Below are positions 1 through 11,144 of a stretch of 61,500 bases of DNA, one piece after another. Made by a program: the position numbers and the translations under genes. The notes below the pieces were generated by a model that made no database searches, was not told the DNA's origin, and worked only from the letters and a program-made list of their open reading frames with translations. The stretch is from Cristatella mucedo (lineage: Eukaryota > Bryozoa > Phylactolaemata > Cristatellidae). The DNA lies in assembly GCA_009760855.2 (NCBI GenBank), contig WPIO01000069.1, forward strand, positions 1,603,501 through 1,665,000, given 5' to 3'. Position 1 is the stretch's first letter; each line of letters begins with the position of its first letter.

Positions 1-1608
1 AGCAACACTAGACCACGAGAACTTAAGCAACTACCGCCCAGTCTCCCTTCTACCATTCCTATCAAAGACACAGGAAAGAATCAAGGCAGACCAGCACACC
101 TCATATATCGCAAACTCACACCTTGCTAGTAAGTTCCAGTCTGGCTTTAGAGCTAGTCACTCCACAGAGTCAGCATTGCTTAGGGTATACAACGACCTAC
201 TTAGGAATGTAGACATGGGTAGAGTGCCCCTGCTTGTTCTGCTCGATCTTTCGGCAGCTTTTGACACGATCGATCATAAAGTTCTTCTAGAGCAACTCTC
301 ATCTCGCCTGGGCATCACTGGCACTGCTCTGCAGTGGTTCAGGTCCTATCTCAGTGGGAGACTCCAGCGTATTGACGTGAACTGACAAAGACATCAGAAG
401 TACCTCTGAAATATGGAGTACCTCAGGAGTCCGTGCTAGGTCCGGTTCTTTTCACGGTTGATACTTTCCCTCTTGCTGATGTGATTGTCAAGCACAATCT
501 AGGCTTTCACTTCTATGCTGATGACACTCAGTTGTACCTTTGCTTTGATCCCTCCCAGCCTTCTAGCACCTCAAATTCTCCAAACTCACTTGCTGCATGC
601 ATTGATGACATCCGCACATGGATGGCAGCCAATTTTCTAAAACTAAGCGTTGACAAAACTAACTTACTAGTTATGGGCTAACCCAATGAGGTTCAGAGAT
701 TGGAAAGGCTGTCTCTCAAAATTGGCTCTGCCAGCATGTCTCCTGTCAAATCAGCTCGAAATCTAGGTGTCATATTCCAAAGCGACCTCTCGTTAGACGA
801 CCATATCAGCTTCACAGTCAAATCTGCCTATTTTAAGCTTCATAACAATGCTAGAATTCTGGCTTGTTTAGATAAGGATACCACGTCCAAGTTGGTCCAT
901 GCATTCGTGACATCTCGTTTCGACTTCTGCAACTCAGTGCTTACTGGCCTACCAGCATGTGCGATCAGGCGATTGCAGCTGGTGCAAAACTCTGCAGCTA
1001 GGCTTGTCTGTCGTGAGCGTTGCAGTTGCCACATTACTCCACTTTTCGCCAACCTGTAGTCGCTACCAGTCAAGCAACGGATTGACTTCAAGGTTTTCTC
1101 GCTCATTTTTAGGTCCCTTCATTCAACGGCTCCAGCCTATCTGTCCGATATACTCCCCCATCGGGCCAAGCATCGTACCACCGCTTTTCGAAATCCAACA
1201 GTCTAGAAATACCTCGTACAAACCTTAAATCCATTGGAGACCGTTCATTTAGTTCGTATGATCCCAAAGCCTGGAACTCCCTCCCGACCTGCGTCAGAAC
1301 ATCCCCTGACCTGACCACATTCAAAAGGAACTTAAAAACACACCTATTTAGGACAGAATTTAGTGGGTCCATGTGATTCGTCCTTCACGTGCCTATGCAT
1401 GATGACACTGTGCATGCTGCCATTAACCACATTTGCATGCTGACCCTGTGTGCTTCACCCCTAACGATGTTATTCATTTTGTTTTTTTTTCAAACATGAT
1501 TTTACTTACCTTCAATCGCATTTCCCTTTGCAGCAAATGTAAAGCGCCTTGGGAGAGATTAACTTCTCTGAGGGCGCTTTATCAAGTACATTACTATTTT
1601 TATTATTT
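1..1608 (+). mobile_element. LINE-A copy 1 (L2-like non-LTR retrotransposon), RT to 3' end
   Basis: This is the RT half of an L2-like LINE, cut by the left window edge. The sequence opens in the RT block that reads NYRPVSLLPFL. RT motif A (LLDLSAAFDTIDHK) lies near 235-285 and the catalytic YADD box near 510-525. The C-terminal RT tail continues to about 1360. A 3' UTR of about 200 bp follows, ending in the stem-loop AAAGCGCC...GGCGCTTT at about 1540-1582 and an impure ATT tail. Frameshifts and stops (after 385, 681 and 1059) make it a dead copy. The next LINE-A copy starts directly in its tail. Family assignment rests on RT motifs and the hairpin; L2 versus a close sister clade is uncertain. 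Confidence 0.9.
176..1059 (+). pseudogene. Broken reverse transcriptase ORF of LINE-A copy 1
   Basis: Three open pieces (176-385, 433-681, 700-1059) in shifting frames together cover RT motif A to the thumb region. Recognisable blocks, in order, are [53 protein letters not shown] and LVQNSAARLVCR. The YADD metal-binding pair is intact, but at least two frame breaks and a stop before residue QSSE prevent a full protein. The family role is target-primed reverse transcription of the element's own RNA. This copy should be inactive. Confidence 0.88.
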
Positions 1609-4150
1609 TAGAATCGTCTTGGTCTCACCCGAAAGCAAGCTACCGATAGTGGCAGTAGTTTATCGCCCACAGGGTACCAGATCCTTCTTTATCTCAGATT
1701 TCTTCGATCTCTTTTTGATTATGTGTGCAAGAAATCAATCCTTACACATTATGGGTGATTTTAACGTTCACTTTGATAACTTATCTGACGCCTTCAGTAC
1801 TGAATTTTGTGAATTGACTGACTCATTGTCTCTTATGGCTCATGTCCCTTTTCCGACTCAAATCGAGGGTCACAGGTTGACCAGATTTTCTCATGCAACT
1901 GCACTTTTTTCTCACCGATTATTACCAAATCCTGCTTATCTAGCCGCATGCAGATCTCATTCAATCTACCGTGTGTGCCCACCTCCTCTTCTAAAATAAC
2001 CTGTGAATCGCGAAACCTCAGGACCCTTGACCTCGATGCTGTTCGTGCGAGAATATCTGCTTCGCCTCTGCTGCACAGTCATCCCTCCGATATGTCGTCG
2101 ATGGTTGATAGCTACAACACGAAACTAGCTGACATGCTCGACGAGTTTGAACCTCTGACCAAGCACACTGTGAGCCCTCGCCCACACGGCCTTTGGTTTA
2201 CCACAGACATTAAACTATCCAGGTCTACAAAGTGTAAACTTGAAAAAGCACACAAACGATCAGGACTGACTGTCCATCAACAGGCATATGAAGACTACTG
2301 TAGGTCATACCAATCGATCCTAGCAAAGGCCAATTCAAGCTTCTAAAAACAAATTGTTTAATCACAGATGCAATATCCGAAAATGACGATGTGGAAGATC
2401 AACGATCTCCTCAATCGCTCCCGGATCAGCTCCTTACCTGATAATCCTTGTAATGATCTAGCGGATTGCTTCTATAATTTCTTTGTGCGGAAGATAGACA
2501 AGATTAGGGCGTCTGTCCCAGCAATGACAGCATCCCCCCTCAAATACTGTTCCCCGATTCCTGGCTGGAGCTCAATGTTTACACGAAAGCAGGTCATCAG
2601 TGATGTCGTCCTAAAGCTCATATCCCAATCAAAGAAGACAACAGGTCCTCTGGACCCTATTCCCACTGTTCTGCTACTACTCTGCGTTGATCTACTGCAG
2701 CCATGAATAACAAACATCATGAATATGTCATTAGCCAGGTCATTTCCCAGCACTTTTCAAAAAAGCTGTAGTAATGCCACTTCTCAAGAAAGCGACACTA
2801 GGCCAAGAGAACTTAAACAACTACCACCCAGTCTCCCTTCTACCATTCCTATGAAAGACACTGAAACAGGTTGGGACAGACCAGCTGAACTCATATATTG
2901 ATACTTCAAACCGTGCTAGTTAGTTCCAGTCTAGCTTAAGAGCTAATCACTCCACAGGTTTAGCAATTGCTTAGGGTGTACAACGTCCGACTTAGGAATG
3001 CAGACATGGGTAGAGTGGCTCTTCTTGTTTTGCTTGATCTTTCGGCAGCTTTTGATACTAACTGTCACAAAGTTCTTCCAGAGCCTCTCATCTCGCCCAT
3101 CACTGGCACTGCTCTGCAACGGTTTTAGTCCTATGTCAGTGAGACACTAAAAAGTATCGACATGAAAGGACGAAAATCACCCGATGTACCTCTGAAATAA
3201 GGAGTACCTCAAGGTTCCGTACTAGGTCCGGTTCTTGTAACGGTTTGTACTCTCCCTCTTGCTGATGTGATTTTCAAACACAATCTAGGCTTTCACTTGT
3301 ATGCGGATGACACTCAGTTGTACCTTTGCTTTGATCCCTCCCAGCCTTCGAGCGCCTCAAATTTTCTCAGCTCACTTGCTGCATGTATTGATGACGATGG
3401 CTGTAAATTTTCTAAAACTAAACGACGATTAAACTAACTTACTAAATATGGGCGAACCCAGTGTGATTCAAAAATTGGAGAGGCTGACGCTCAAAATTGG
3501 CTCTGCCAGCAAATGTCCTATTGAATCAGCTCGAAATCTAGGTGTCATGTTCCAAAGTGACCTCTCATTAGACGACCACATCAGCTCCACGGCCAAATCT
3601 GCCTACTTTCAGCTACATTACATAGCTCAAATTCGGGCTCGTTTAGATAAGGATACCACGACTAAGTTGGTCCGTGCATTTGCGACATCCCGTCTTGACT
3701 TCTGTAATTCAATGCTTGCTGGCTTACCGGCATGTGCAGCCAGGTGATTACAGCAGGTGCAACCTTAGCAGCTTGGATTGTCTCTCGTGAGCGTCGCAGT
3801 TGCCACATGTCCCCAGTTTTCGCCAACTTGCACTGGCCACCAGTCAAGCAACGGATTGAGTTCGGGGTTCTGTTGCTCACTTTTAGGTCATTTCATTCTC
3901 TGGCTCCAGCCTATCTCTCAGATATATTCCCCCACCAGGCCAAGCACCGTACCACCTGCTTTTCGGAATCCAGGAGTTTACCAAAACCTCGTACAAACAT
4001 CAACTCCTTTGAATATTGTGCATTTAGTTCACATGCTCGCACAGCACGGAACTCTCTCCCAACTTCCATCAGAACATCCCCCAACTTGACCACATGTAAG
4101 AAGAACTTAAAAACACACCTATTTAGCATAGCATTCAGTGGGTCCCTGTG
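1609..4150 (+). pseudogene. Broken EN-RT ORF of LINE-A copy 2
   Basis: The EN and RT domains are spread over open pieces at 1433-1999, 1948-2346, 2368-2706, 3448-3747 and 3732-4151 in changing frames. The EN part lacks its N-terminal catalytic residues because of 5' truncation. The RT fingers to palm region (2760-3440) has several stops and a frame loss around the expected AFDTIDHK block, where the sequence reads AFDTN. The C-terminal part (ARNLGVMFQSDLSLDDHISST and on) is better kept. It cannot encode an active polyprotein. Confidence 0.85.
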
Positions 4151-4390
4151 ATTCGTTTTTCATGTGCTTATGTGTGCTGACACTGTGCATGCTGCCACTA
4201 ACCACATTTGCATGCTGATCCTGTGCATGTCGCCCCTAACTATGTCGTTCATGTTGTTTATCAAGCATTATGTTACTTGGCAATCAATCGCGTTTCCCTT
4301 TGCAGCAAATGTAAAGTGCCTAGAAAGAGATCGAGTTATCTGAGGGCGCTTTATCAAGTGCATTATTATTATTATTATTAGTAGCAGTAG
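1609..4390 (+). mobile_element. LINE-A copy 2, longest copy: EN, linker, RT, 3' UTR and tail
   Basis: The copy begins inside the apurinic-type endonuclease domain: VVYRPQGTRSFF near 1640, then HIMGDFNVHFDN near 1750-1785, the GDFN motif of EEP nucleases. A linker follows (LWFTTDIKLSR near 2190, then KKTTGPLDPIPT near 2630) and then RT (NYHPVSLLPF near 2820, LDLSAAFD near 3030, [14 protein letters not shown] near 3292-3335). The RT tail reaches about 4150. The 3' UTR ends with the hairpin (about 4313-4352) and a run of ATT units. It is 5' truncated, and there are many stops. It starts exactly in the tail of the upstream copy, giving a head-to-tail pair. Confidence 0.9.
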
Positions 4391-4789
4391 AATTATTACT
4401 ATTATGGAGGAGGAATCACGTAGAGGTCCACAGCACGCGATAAGTGGCATGATGCCATTATTTAGCCTGTGGCTTGGACCTTTGCCTGATTTCTCCCTTA
4501 TACCTTAGGGTATTTCGCTGCTATCTTTGCTGTGACTATTGACGAGCTGTCTTCGGATATACTATAAAAAATATGACCTGCTTAGTGCAAGGTGCGTTGT
4601 CGCCATTAGTCGCTACCTACCGGCGGGCCTTCTTTGGCGGTTCAGTGAGAACCTTTCTGCATCCTGCATTCTAGTTATCAACAGCTTTGCAAGCCAATCC
4701 AAAACTCCTAATGTTCAAAGCGATGAATAGAACTCTATGCAGTAGTATCTCACCTGCCGTTTCTCAGCATGTTTGTTGTGAAACATTGA
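4391..4789. other. No recognised feature
   Basis: The stretch after the LINE-A tail is single-copy-looking DNA. Short open frames here show no motif I recognise. Confidence 0.4.
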
Positions 4790-4883
4790 CCGGCAGGGGG
4801 GTACGAAAATTTCTCTCTGGACCTTTCCCCCTTAAAATTTCCCCCCGGACATTACTCCCTGGGGTAGAACAATATCCCCCAGT
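4790..4883 (+). repeat. C-rich motif block (TTTCCCCC / GGACATT type)
   Basis: Short variants of AAAATTTC..., CCTTTCCCCC, AATTTCCCCCC, GGACATTACTCCC and ATATCCCCC follow one another. A similar block in the opposite orientation lies at 5565-5640, and a weaker relative at 22262-22402. The two nearer blocks face each other around the telomere-like and TG tracts. It may be the terminus of an unclassified element. Confidence 0.4.
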
Positions 4884-4970
4884 ATAAGGTTTACGGCTTA
4901 GGACTTAGGGTTATAGGGTTCAGCGTTTAGAGTTTGTGTTTAGGATTTTAGGATTTAGGGTTTAAGGCGG
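4884..4970 (+). repeat. Degenerate telomere-like tract (TTTAGGG/TTAGGG variants)
   Basis: The tract contains TTAGGACTTAGGG, TTATAGGG, GTTTAG, TTTAGGATTT, TTAGGATTTAGGG and TTTAAGG in a row. Units are 6-8 bp and impure. It resembles an old interstitial telomeric-like array, or a low-complexity tract that mimics one. Confidence 0.5.
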
Positions 4971-5354
4971 GCTGTCCTTACGTTGCCTAAATCCACCCTC
5001 GTTAGTATTCCATGCTTTAATTGGATGGGTATTAGTGCATAATGCAATCTGTTTAGATCGATTTATAGTCATTAGACAATTGAGGCTATAAGCTCATTTA
5101 CAGGAACGTATGGCTCTCCGTAGCTCACGCCTGCTTTGGGTACTTCGGGTACGGGTACGAACACGTGCCTCGCAGCTTCGAGCGCGACCGAACCCTGCGG
5201 GACCGAACTGTATAGCTTGCCAACGCAGCTGCCGCCACAGCCAACACAGCAAGCCACAGCAGCAACCACTGCTACAAACCATCCTTCCAATCCATGTATT
5301 CTTCCAATTATGCTGAGTGAATTTTATTTCAATAGAGCATGAACTTAATTTGAT

Positions 5355-5417
5355 CATGTATATATATATATTTATATATATATGTGTGTGTGTGTGTGTG
5401 TAAGTGAGTGTGTGTGC

Positions 5418-5502
<85 letters not shown>

Positions 5503-5533
5503 GGTTTGTCTGTGTGTTTCTGTGTGTGTGTTT
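5355..5533. repeat. TA then TG microsatellite
   Basis: A short (TA)n run at about 5356-5382 passes into a (TG)n tract to about 5531, interrupted by a GCGCGCG block near 5447. Its open frames encode only CV/TH repeats and are not genes. Confidence 0.95.
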
Positions 5534-5564
5534 ATTATTAGCTATACATTCATCACCATAGGTA

Positions 5565-5640
5565 GGAAATTTGTATGGGGAAAATTTCGGGGTGGGGCAA
5601 TGTCTAAATGTCCACCAAGGTGGGGGAAATGTCCTAAAAA
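5565..5640 (-). repeat. G-rich motif block, inverted relative to 4790-4883
   Basis: Read on the minus strand it gives GGACATTTCCCCC, GGACATTTAGACATT and GAAATTTTCCCC, the same motif set as 4790-4883. The inverted placement suggests a paired terminus, but divergence is high. Confidence 0.35.
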
Positions 5641-6090
5641 CCGACCGACCGCCGACACTAAGGTACAATTCAAATTCGAAGAGCCAGCCTTTGCCGGGCC
5701 GACTAGAAACCAACTCGAATTGAAACCATTTGATAGGTGCAGCTCATTAATTGAACAGATTCTTAAATTCCATAAACTAAAAGCCACGGGGTTACTTATT
5801 TGCGATCATGTGGTTCAGGAGAAGTTAGATGCATTTCTGCTTACCAAAACTTAGATGACACCTTGTTAAAGTAGGTGTGTGTCTGAGACCACCACACCCA
5901 AGTTCTCCTTATATCATTTCATACTTTCTGAATAGGTTATTGACGGTAATGCCATTATTGTTCGTGAATCGTTTGCCTATACGATGTACAGTTTCTCGCA
6001 TGGGCCATTTTTTAGGTAGGTGCAATCAGTTCCTTATCGAAGACAATGCCTACTGTTGTGATGTAACTCTCTCTTTATGGCGGTCAAAAC

Positions 6091-8720
6091 TTGTTTATAC
6101 TGGAGATTTCAGAGTTCCTCACTAAAATCTTTGTGTGCGACAGGCCGTTACTGATTCCTGGAGACTTCAGTATTCACTTCGACAACCCTGTTAACAGAAA
6201 GGTTCCCTCTTTTCTTGACTATCTGGAAAATTTTGGTTTGGTCCAAAGCGTTAGTCATACCACCCCCTCAGTGGCCATATTCTAGATCTCGTGATTGTGT
6301 AATGTAATGTAATGTTTCTCAGTCTGTAATCCCACAAAGCCATTAAGACTATGTGGGTGCTATGCAGGTAAGTTTCGTATAGCCTACTCACAGCCTAAGC
6401 AGCTTTTGGTAAGCATTCGGAAGCCAAAAGACTTCTTCTCACGCGACAAAGGGAAAGTGGGAAGCATTGCAGAGGCAAGAGAGCAGTCGAGGTAGTGAGT
6501 AGCGTGGATGTAACAGCTCTGGAACTCTGAAAAGGATAAGCAATTTTCGGCAGCAGGAGAGTAGTTGTCGTTGGGTAAGAATTGTGGATGCCAGTTCCAC
6601 TGTCAAGGACTTGCAGAGCTAAAGCTTCTGTCACCAATGGTCTTTAAGTGGATTACTAAGGATGCCTTCTCAACGACCTAGTGGTGTGCCGGCTGACCCT
6701 CTCTGATCATTGTTTGGTCTCGTTTACAGTTCCTGCTCACTCATTCGTACAGGATAATGTCAAATATGTCAAGCCACGTAACTTAAAAATCAATAACATA
6801 GATATGCTTTTTAATCTGTTTTGGTGCAGGTCTGCTTGATCTGCACCCTTACTCGTATGACAACCTCGCCACCCTCACTTATGCAGTGAACATGACACTC
6901 GGGAGTGCTTTTGACAAGCATGCTCCGGTTTACTCTATCCGAGTAGAGAGTCGTCTAGATTCTTTTCAATTTGCAAAAAAAACTTCAAAAGACAAGTGTT
7001 AAGCACAGGCTTGAACGTCGTATTAGGAAATCTGAGTATGATGGAGAGCTAATAAAAGGCAAAGAATTCCCTCGAGTTTGCACCTGGGAGCTTTTAATAT
7101 CCAGGGCTTTTTCTTCAGTCAAAAACTGAGTTCATGCCATTCGGATCCTAAACAGATTTACAAGACTTTAGACAACTTACTGACTAATGCTGAGATTCGT
7201 AATACCCCAGATACCAACAGCTCAGCCAAAACGCTTTCAGCCTTCTTTACTGAAACAACTGTGCACATTCGTGCCTTCATAAAGCCTAATACAAACAAAG
7301 CGAATGTGGAATTGCAACCTGTCGCTTTCCTTAAAAGGTTTTTCGAAGTTTCTTAATGCCTTGTGGCTAACCTTATAAGGTCCAACCAAAATAGCTCGTC
7401 TCGTGAAGACACTATACCATAATCTCTGTGGTCTTCACTGGTACCCAAATCTAGCCATGCCATAACCAATATTTTTAATGCTTCTTTTTAAAAAGAGGTT
7501 GCATCCAAGTCCTTAAAATCGGCACTTGTTAGATCTATACTTTAAAAGCCTGGATTAGATGAAAAGGTCCCAGCAAACTATTGATAGGGGTTCTCTTCTT
7601 CCTTTCTTGCTAAATATTTTGGAAAAATTGTTGTTAAGCAAGTGGTTGTACATATTAAAAAGAATTAAATGTCAAGAATATTTTAGTTAAGGTTCAATAG
7701 GCAGCACTCCACTGAAACGTCTCTCCTCCGTGTTAACAATATATATTCTATCTGGATCTGATTACGGGAATGTGACTGGCCTATCTCTAATAAATCTCTC
7801 AGCTGTTTTCGACACAATCGATCGCGATGTTCTACTTGAAGGATTGAGAACATCGATCGGTCTGGCAGACAATACATTGGCTTGGTTTAGGTCTAGCTTG
7901 TTTGGCCGTGCTCAATCCGTGTCGTGTAGGGGTCAGGTCACATATAGGAGACGGTACACCAGTGGAGTCTCTCAAGGGTCTTACCTCGGTCCCTTGCTGT
8001 TCTGCATTTAGACTCAACCTCTGGGAAAAGTGATAAATGCCCATGAAATAGGATATCACTTGTATGCTGATGATACTCAGCAGTGTTTGTCATTCAAACC
8101 TTCGAAATCTGATGCATCAACTGATAAACTGAATGCCTACCTTGGCGGTGATTGATCCTGGACGTCGGAAAAGCTCTTGAAACTAAATGACAATAAAACT
8201 GAACTGCTGCTGATAGGACACTAAAAGCCTGTTGCTGAATTAAACGGCTTTGCACTTCCAATAGGTGATGCTGCTGCGCGACCATTACCACTTGCTCAAA
8301 ATTTAGTTGTCGTTTTCGACACCTGACATTTCGACATGCCTAAATTGTAAAAGCCTTCAGAAGGCTGCTTCTACGGCTAGGCATCACGTCCGATCCCTAT
8401 CTAAGACTAGAAGCTGCCTTTCACTGTGGCTCGCAAAAATGTAACTAGTTCCTTAGTTATGTCTAGGCCTAATTATTGTAACTTTCATTCGGCTGGGCTG
8501 CCGAAGAAAGCAACTAGGACAATGCAGCTGGCTATTAATGCGGTTGCAGAGCTAGTCGTTAAGCAAGTCGTTCAGAGTTTTGAGCGCATGTCTCCTTAGC
8601 TAAAAGAGCTAGGATGGATGCCGGTTGACGAATAAAGAGCAAAGTTCCTATGCTGAACCACAAGGCCTGCCAGGGCTTGACTCTTTTTTACCTAGCTGAA
8701 CTGCTGCACAAATGTGCAGC
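6091..8720 (+). pseudogene. Broken EN-RT ORF of LINE-B
   Basis: The coding remnant is split by an insertion (about 6297-6670) and by many stops. EN ends with GLVQSVSHTTPS before the break. After it come DHCLVSFTVPAHSF, then a linker, then RT motif A (SAVFDTIDRD) in an open piece at 7730-8011. The YADD box lies in the next frame, at about 8060. The C-terminal RT region (LKLNDNKTELLLIG, then GLPKK..TMQL..N) is legible only by jumping frames. Confidence 0.78.
6297..6670 (-). mobile_element. Nested LINE-B 3' end fragment inserted in LINE-B
   Basis: The minus-strand sequence matches the LINE-B 3' UTR seen at 8740-9120 (for example the blocks around the shared text CAGAGCT...GCTTCTGTCACCAA and CTGCTGCCGA). 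Its 3' tail appears on the plus strand as three TAATG units at about 6300-6316. The host EN frame breaks at about 6297 (...LDLVI) and resumes at about 6680 (...LSDHCLVSF), so this is an insertion of a family member into an older copy. Confidence 0.75.
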
Positions 8721-9120
8721 CTCTTTGTGTCCTCAGGTCCTGTATGGAAAATAAATTAGCTGTTCTATTCCTGAGCTTCAAGGCCGTTGGTGACAGAAGC
8801 TGGAGCTCTGCAGGTTCTTGACTGTGGAACTAGCTTCCACAATTCTTAGGCTACGACAACTTCACTCCTGCTGCCGACAGTGGGTGATCCTTTTCAGTCT
8901 TCCTGAGCAGCTACTTCCATGCCACTCGCAACCTCAACTGCTCTCCTGACTGTGCTTTGCTTCCCACTTTCTCTTCGTAGTGTGAGATGAAGTCTGTTGG
9001 TTACCGAGTGCTTACATTATGCTGCTTAGCTTGTGATTGAGCTTGGCAAAACTCACATGCTTAGTGCTAACAGCTTCTTAATGGCCTTATGTAGTTATAG
9101 ACACACCTTACATTACGTAG

Positions 9121-10440
9121 CAAAACGTGGTCTTTTCATAAACTGTATGACCATATTAACAATATTAGAGGCAGTCAGATTTTTTTGATCAACAAATCTA
9201 CAGACATGCCGACTGCCTGTTTAAAATGCATTCTGTGTTGACCAAATTCATTTAAATCGTATATCTAATAACCAAAATCAATCAGAACCCTACGTTATAA
9301 CTTCTTTACAAAATGATTCATTGGTATGGCTATTGAATGTTAACGGGTGATAACAAGACTTCTTAAACTGTAAATTTCTTGCAATTGAGAATGAAATACT
9401 GTCTTGCGTTAATGGTTTTCTACCTTAAATTACTCTATTAATTTTCAAAAAGAGAGTATGTTTCGCTAAATTGTGTAAGCACTTTGCAATAGCACTCTGC
9501 TATATGTAATTTCGTTCTTTAATTATGCAGTTTTGAGTAATTACATGGCCAAGATGTGGGAGTTCAATTGAAATGTGATTTTAAGGTCATTAACTTCATC
9601 GCTAGTTTGAGATACCATAAAATATTCACTTAGAAATAATAAGCTGTGACGAGAAAGTAGCAACTAATCAGAACCCGGAGTTCTAACTTGTTCAAAGCAT
9701 TTGCTTACTTTTCACAAGTGCATCCCAGCCATCATCTTGAGCCCAAGGCTGACCGTCACTGTCGAATAGGGAGCATGTCATCTTAGTCTTGCTAAAGAAA
9801 GCTGCCTTGCATGTCGTATTCATCGTGCACAGTGTGGCACAGTAGATCTACATCAACAAATCATATCATAATTACACAACGACACGATTGATGTCATCCT
9901 TAGAATTATCCTCGTATGCTGATAGTGTATTTCCGTAGCATAGACAGATTGCAGTTTCATCATATTCCATCATGTGAAAAATAAATACGTCGTGTCCTGT
10001 TACATTTAAAATCTAAAATTAATAGCTCCAAACTAATCAAGCAATTTAATTAGAGAGTACATCAAGAAAAAATTGTCAACAGCTTAAAGTAGTTTTAAAT
10101 TCCGCTTATAAAACAATGAACAGGTTTCAAATGAATCTCAACTTTTTGTGGTTGTCAGATGATTAGAACATAGTCAATAAAAGTATAATGTAAGACCTAT
10201 TTACACCGGAAGTAGTATATCGTGCTCAACAAATGAATTTTCCATAAAAAGCAAACAAGCAAACAGTGCCCAAATTGTGGATTACTAGTGAACTCTGTAA
10301 ATATAAGAACATTAGCCCTAATTGGACCTGCAAAATATTGTTTTGAAAATTGAATAACGTTGAATTTTCGAAACGATATTAGACCCTCTCGAGATCAAAA
10401 TTCCGACTGGTTGTTGTATAGGCGATCATTAAAGCGTAAA
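9121..10440. other. AT-rich DNA with no recognised feature
   Basis: No open frame of note, no LINE motif and no tRNA-like boxes were seen across this stretch. Confidence 0.4.
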
Positions 10441-10449
10441 TCCAGCTTA

Positions 10450-10562
10450 TAGGGTGTTCTCCCCGACCAAAGTCTGTATAAAGTCTTGGGCTCGAGCCCA
10501 GAGGCATATGAAAAGCGCCTAAATAGAGATTTGGTTCTCTTGGGGCGCTATAAAAATTAACT
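10450..10562 (+). mobile_element. SINE-1 fragment, 5' truncated, with LINE-A-type 3' stem-loop
   Basis: It begins in the tRNA-like part (CCCCGACCAAAGTCTG), has a B-box-like GGGCTCGAGCCC at about 10489, then GGCATATG, and then the hairpin AAGCGCCTAAATAGAGA...TTCTCTTGGGGCGCT. The tail resembles the LINE-A 3' end. The fullest copy is at 51188-51318 (minus). Confidence 0.75.
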
Positions 10563-10622
10563 TTTAATTTAATAAGGTCGATCGATCAATTGCTTTGACT
10601 GACCAATCTCTAGAAATTGTCA

Positions 10623-10779
<157 letters not shown>

Positions 10780-10827
10780 ATATATATATATTTATTTATT
10801 TATTTATTTATTTATTATTTATATATA

Positions 10828-10858
<31 letters not shown>

Positions 10859-10860
10859 CG
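10780..10860. repeat. (TTTA)n and (TA)n microsatellite
   Basis: TA dinucleotides pass into about seven TTTA units, then TA again, continuing the low-complexity zone to the right of the palindrome. Confidence 0.9.
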
Positions 10861-10959
10861 TTGCCCACAGCTCCAAGAACAGTGTGCATACATGTTGAGA
10901 TTAATTTATATTATTAGTTACCAAAAGGTATAAGCCGATGTCAGCCAAGTCTATAATAA

Positions 10960-11142
10960 TGCTGGTGATGTTGACAGAAACATCCTTCAACTGAATTTGA
11001 AACTTTATGAGAAATACAATGATTCCACTAACTTACAAGTTATGGGTAAATTAAATGTGATTCCGAAATTGGAAAGGCTAATGCTTAACAGCGGCTTTTC
11101 CAGCATATCTCATGAATATGCACAAAATTTACGACGTGAATA
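10960..11142 (+). mobile_element. LINE-A fragment, plus strand
   Basis: A short RT piece with frame breaks. Around 11037-11085 it reads LQVMGK then VIPKLERLMLN, matching LLVMGKPSVIQRLERLTLK of better copies. It abuts a minus-strand LINE-A copy at 11145. Confidence 0.65.
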
Positions 11143-11144
11143 CC

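Larger units (their letters stand above)
5870..9120 (+). mobile_element. LINE-B copy (second L2/CR1-like LINE family), interrupted
   Basis: A degraded LINE distinct from LINE-A. EN pieces read RPPHPSSP near 5885 and PLLIPGDFSIHFDNPVNRK near 6145-6200. Downstream, after an inserted minus-strand LINE-B fragment, LSDHCLVSF resumes near 6695. RT follows: LSLINLSAVFDTIDRDVLLEG near 7775-7840, TSGVSQGSYLGPLLF near 7960-8005 and [10 protein letters not shown] near 8055-8085. An RT tail runs to about 8720. Its 3' UTR of about 400 bp is shared with copies at 50335, 52055, 15440 (minus), 40000 (minus) and 6297 (minus), and ends near a TTACATTACG tail at about 9108. Stops are frequent, so it is inactive. 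Confidence 0.8.

Noticed and set aside
5372-5854. Open frames of 113 and 148 aa over the TG tract
   Set aside because: They are CV or TH dipeptide runs from the microsatellite; only the right-hand end past 5640 is non-repetitive and it has no recognised motif.
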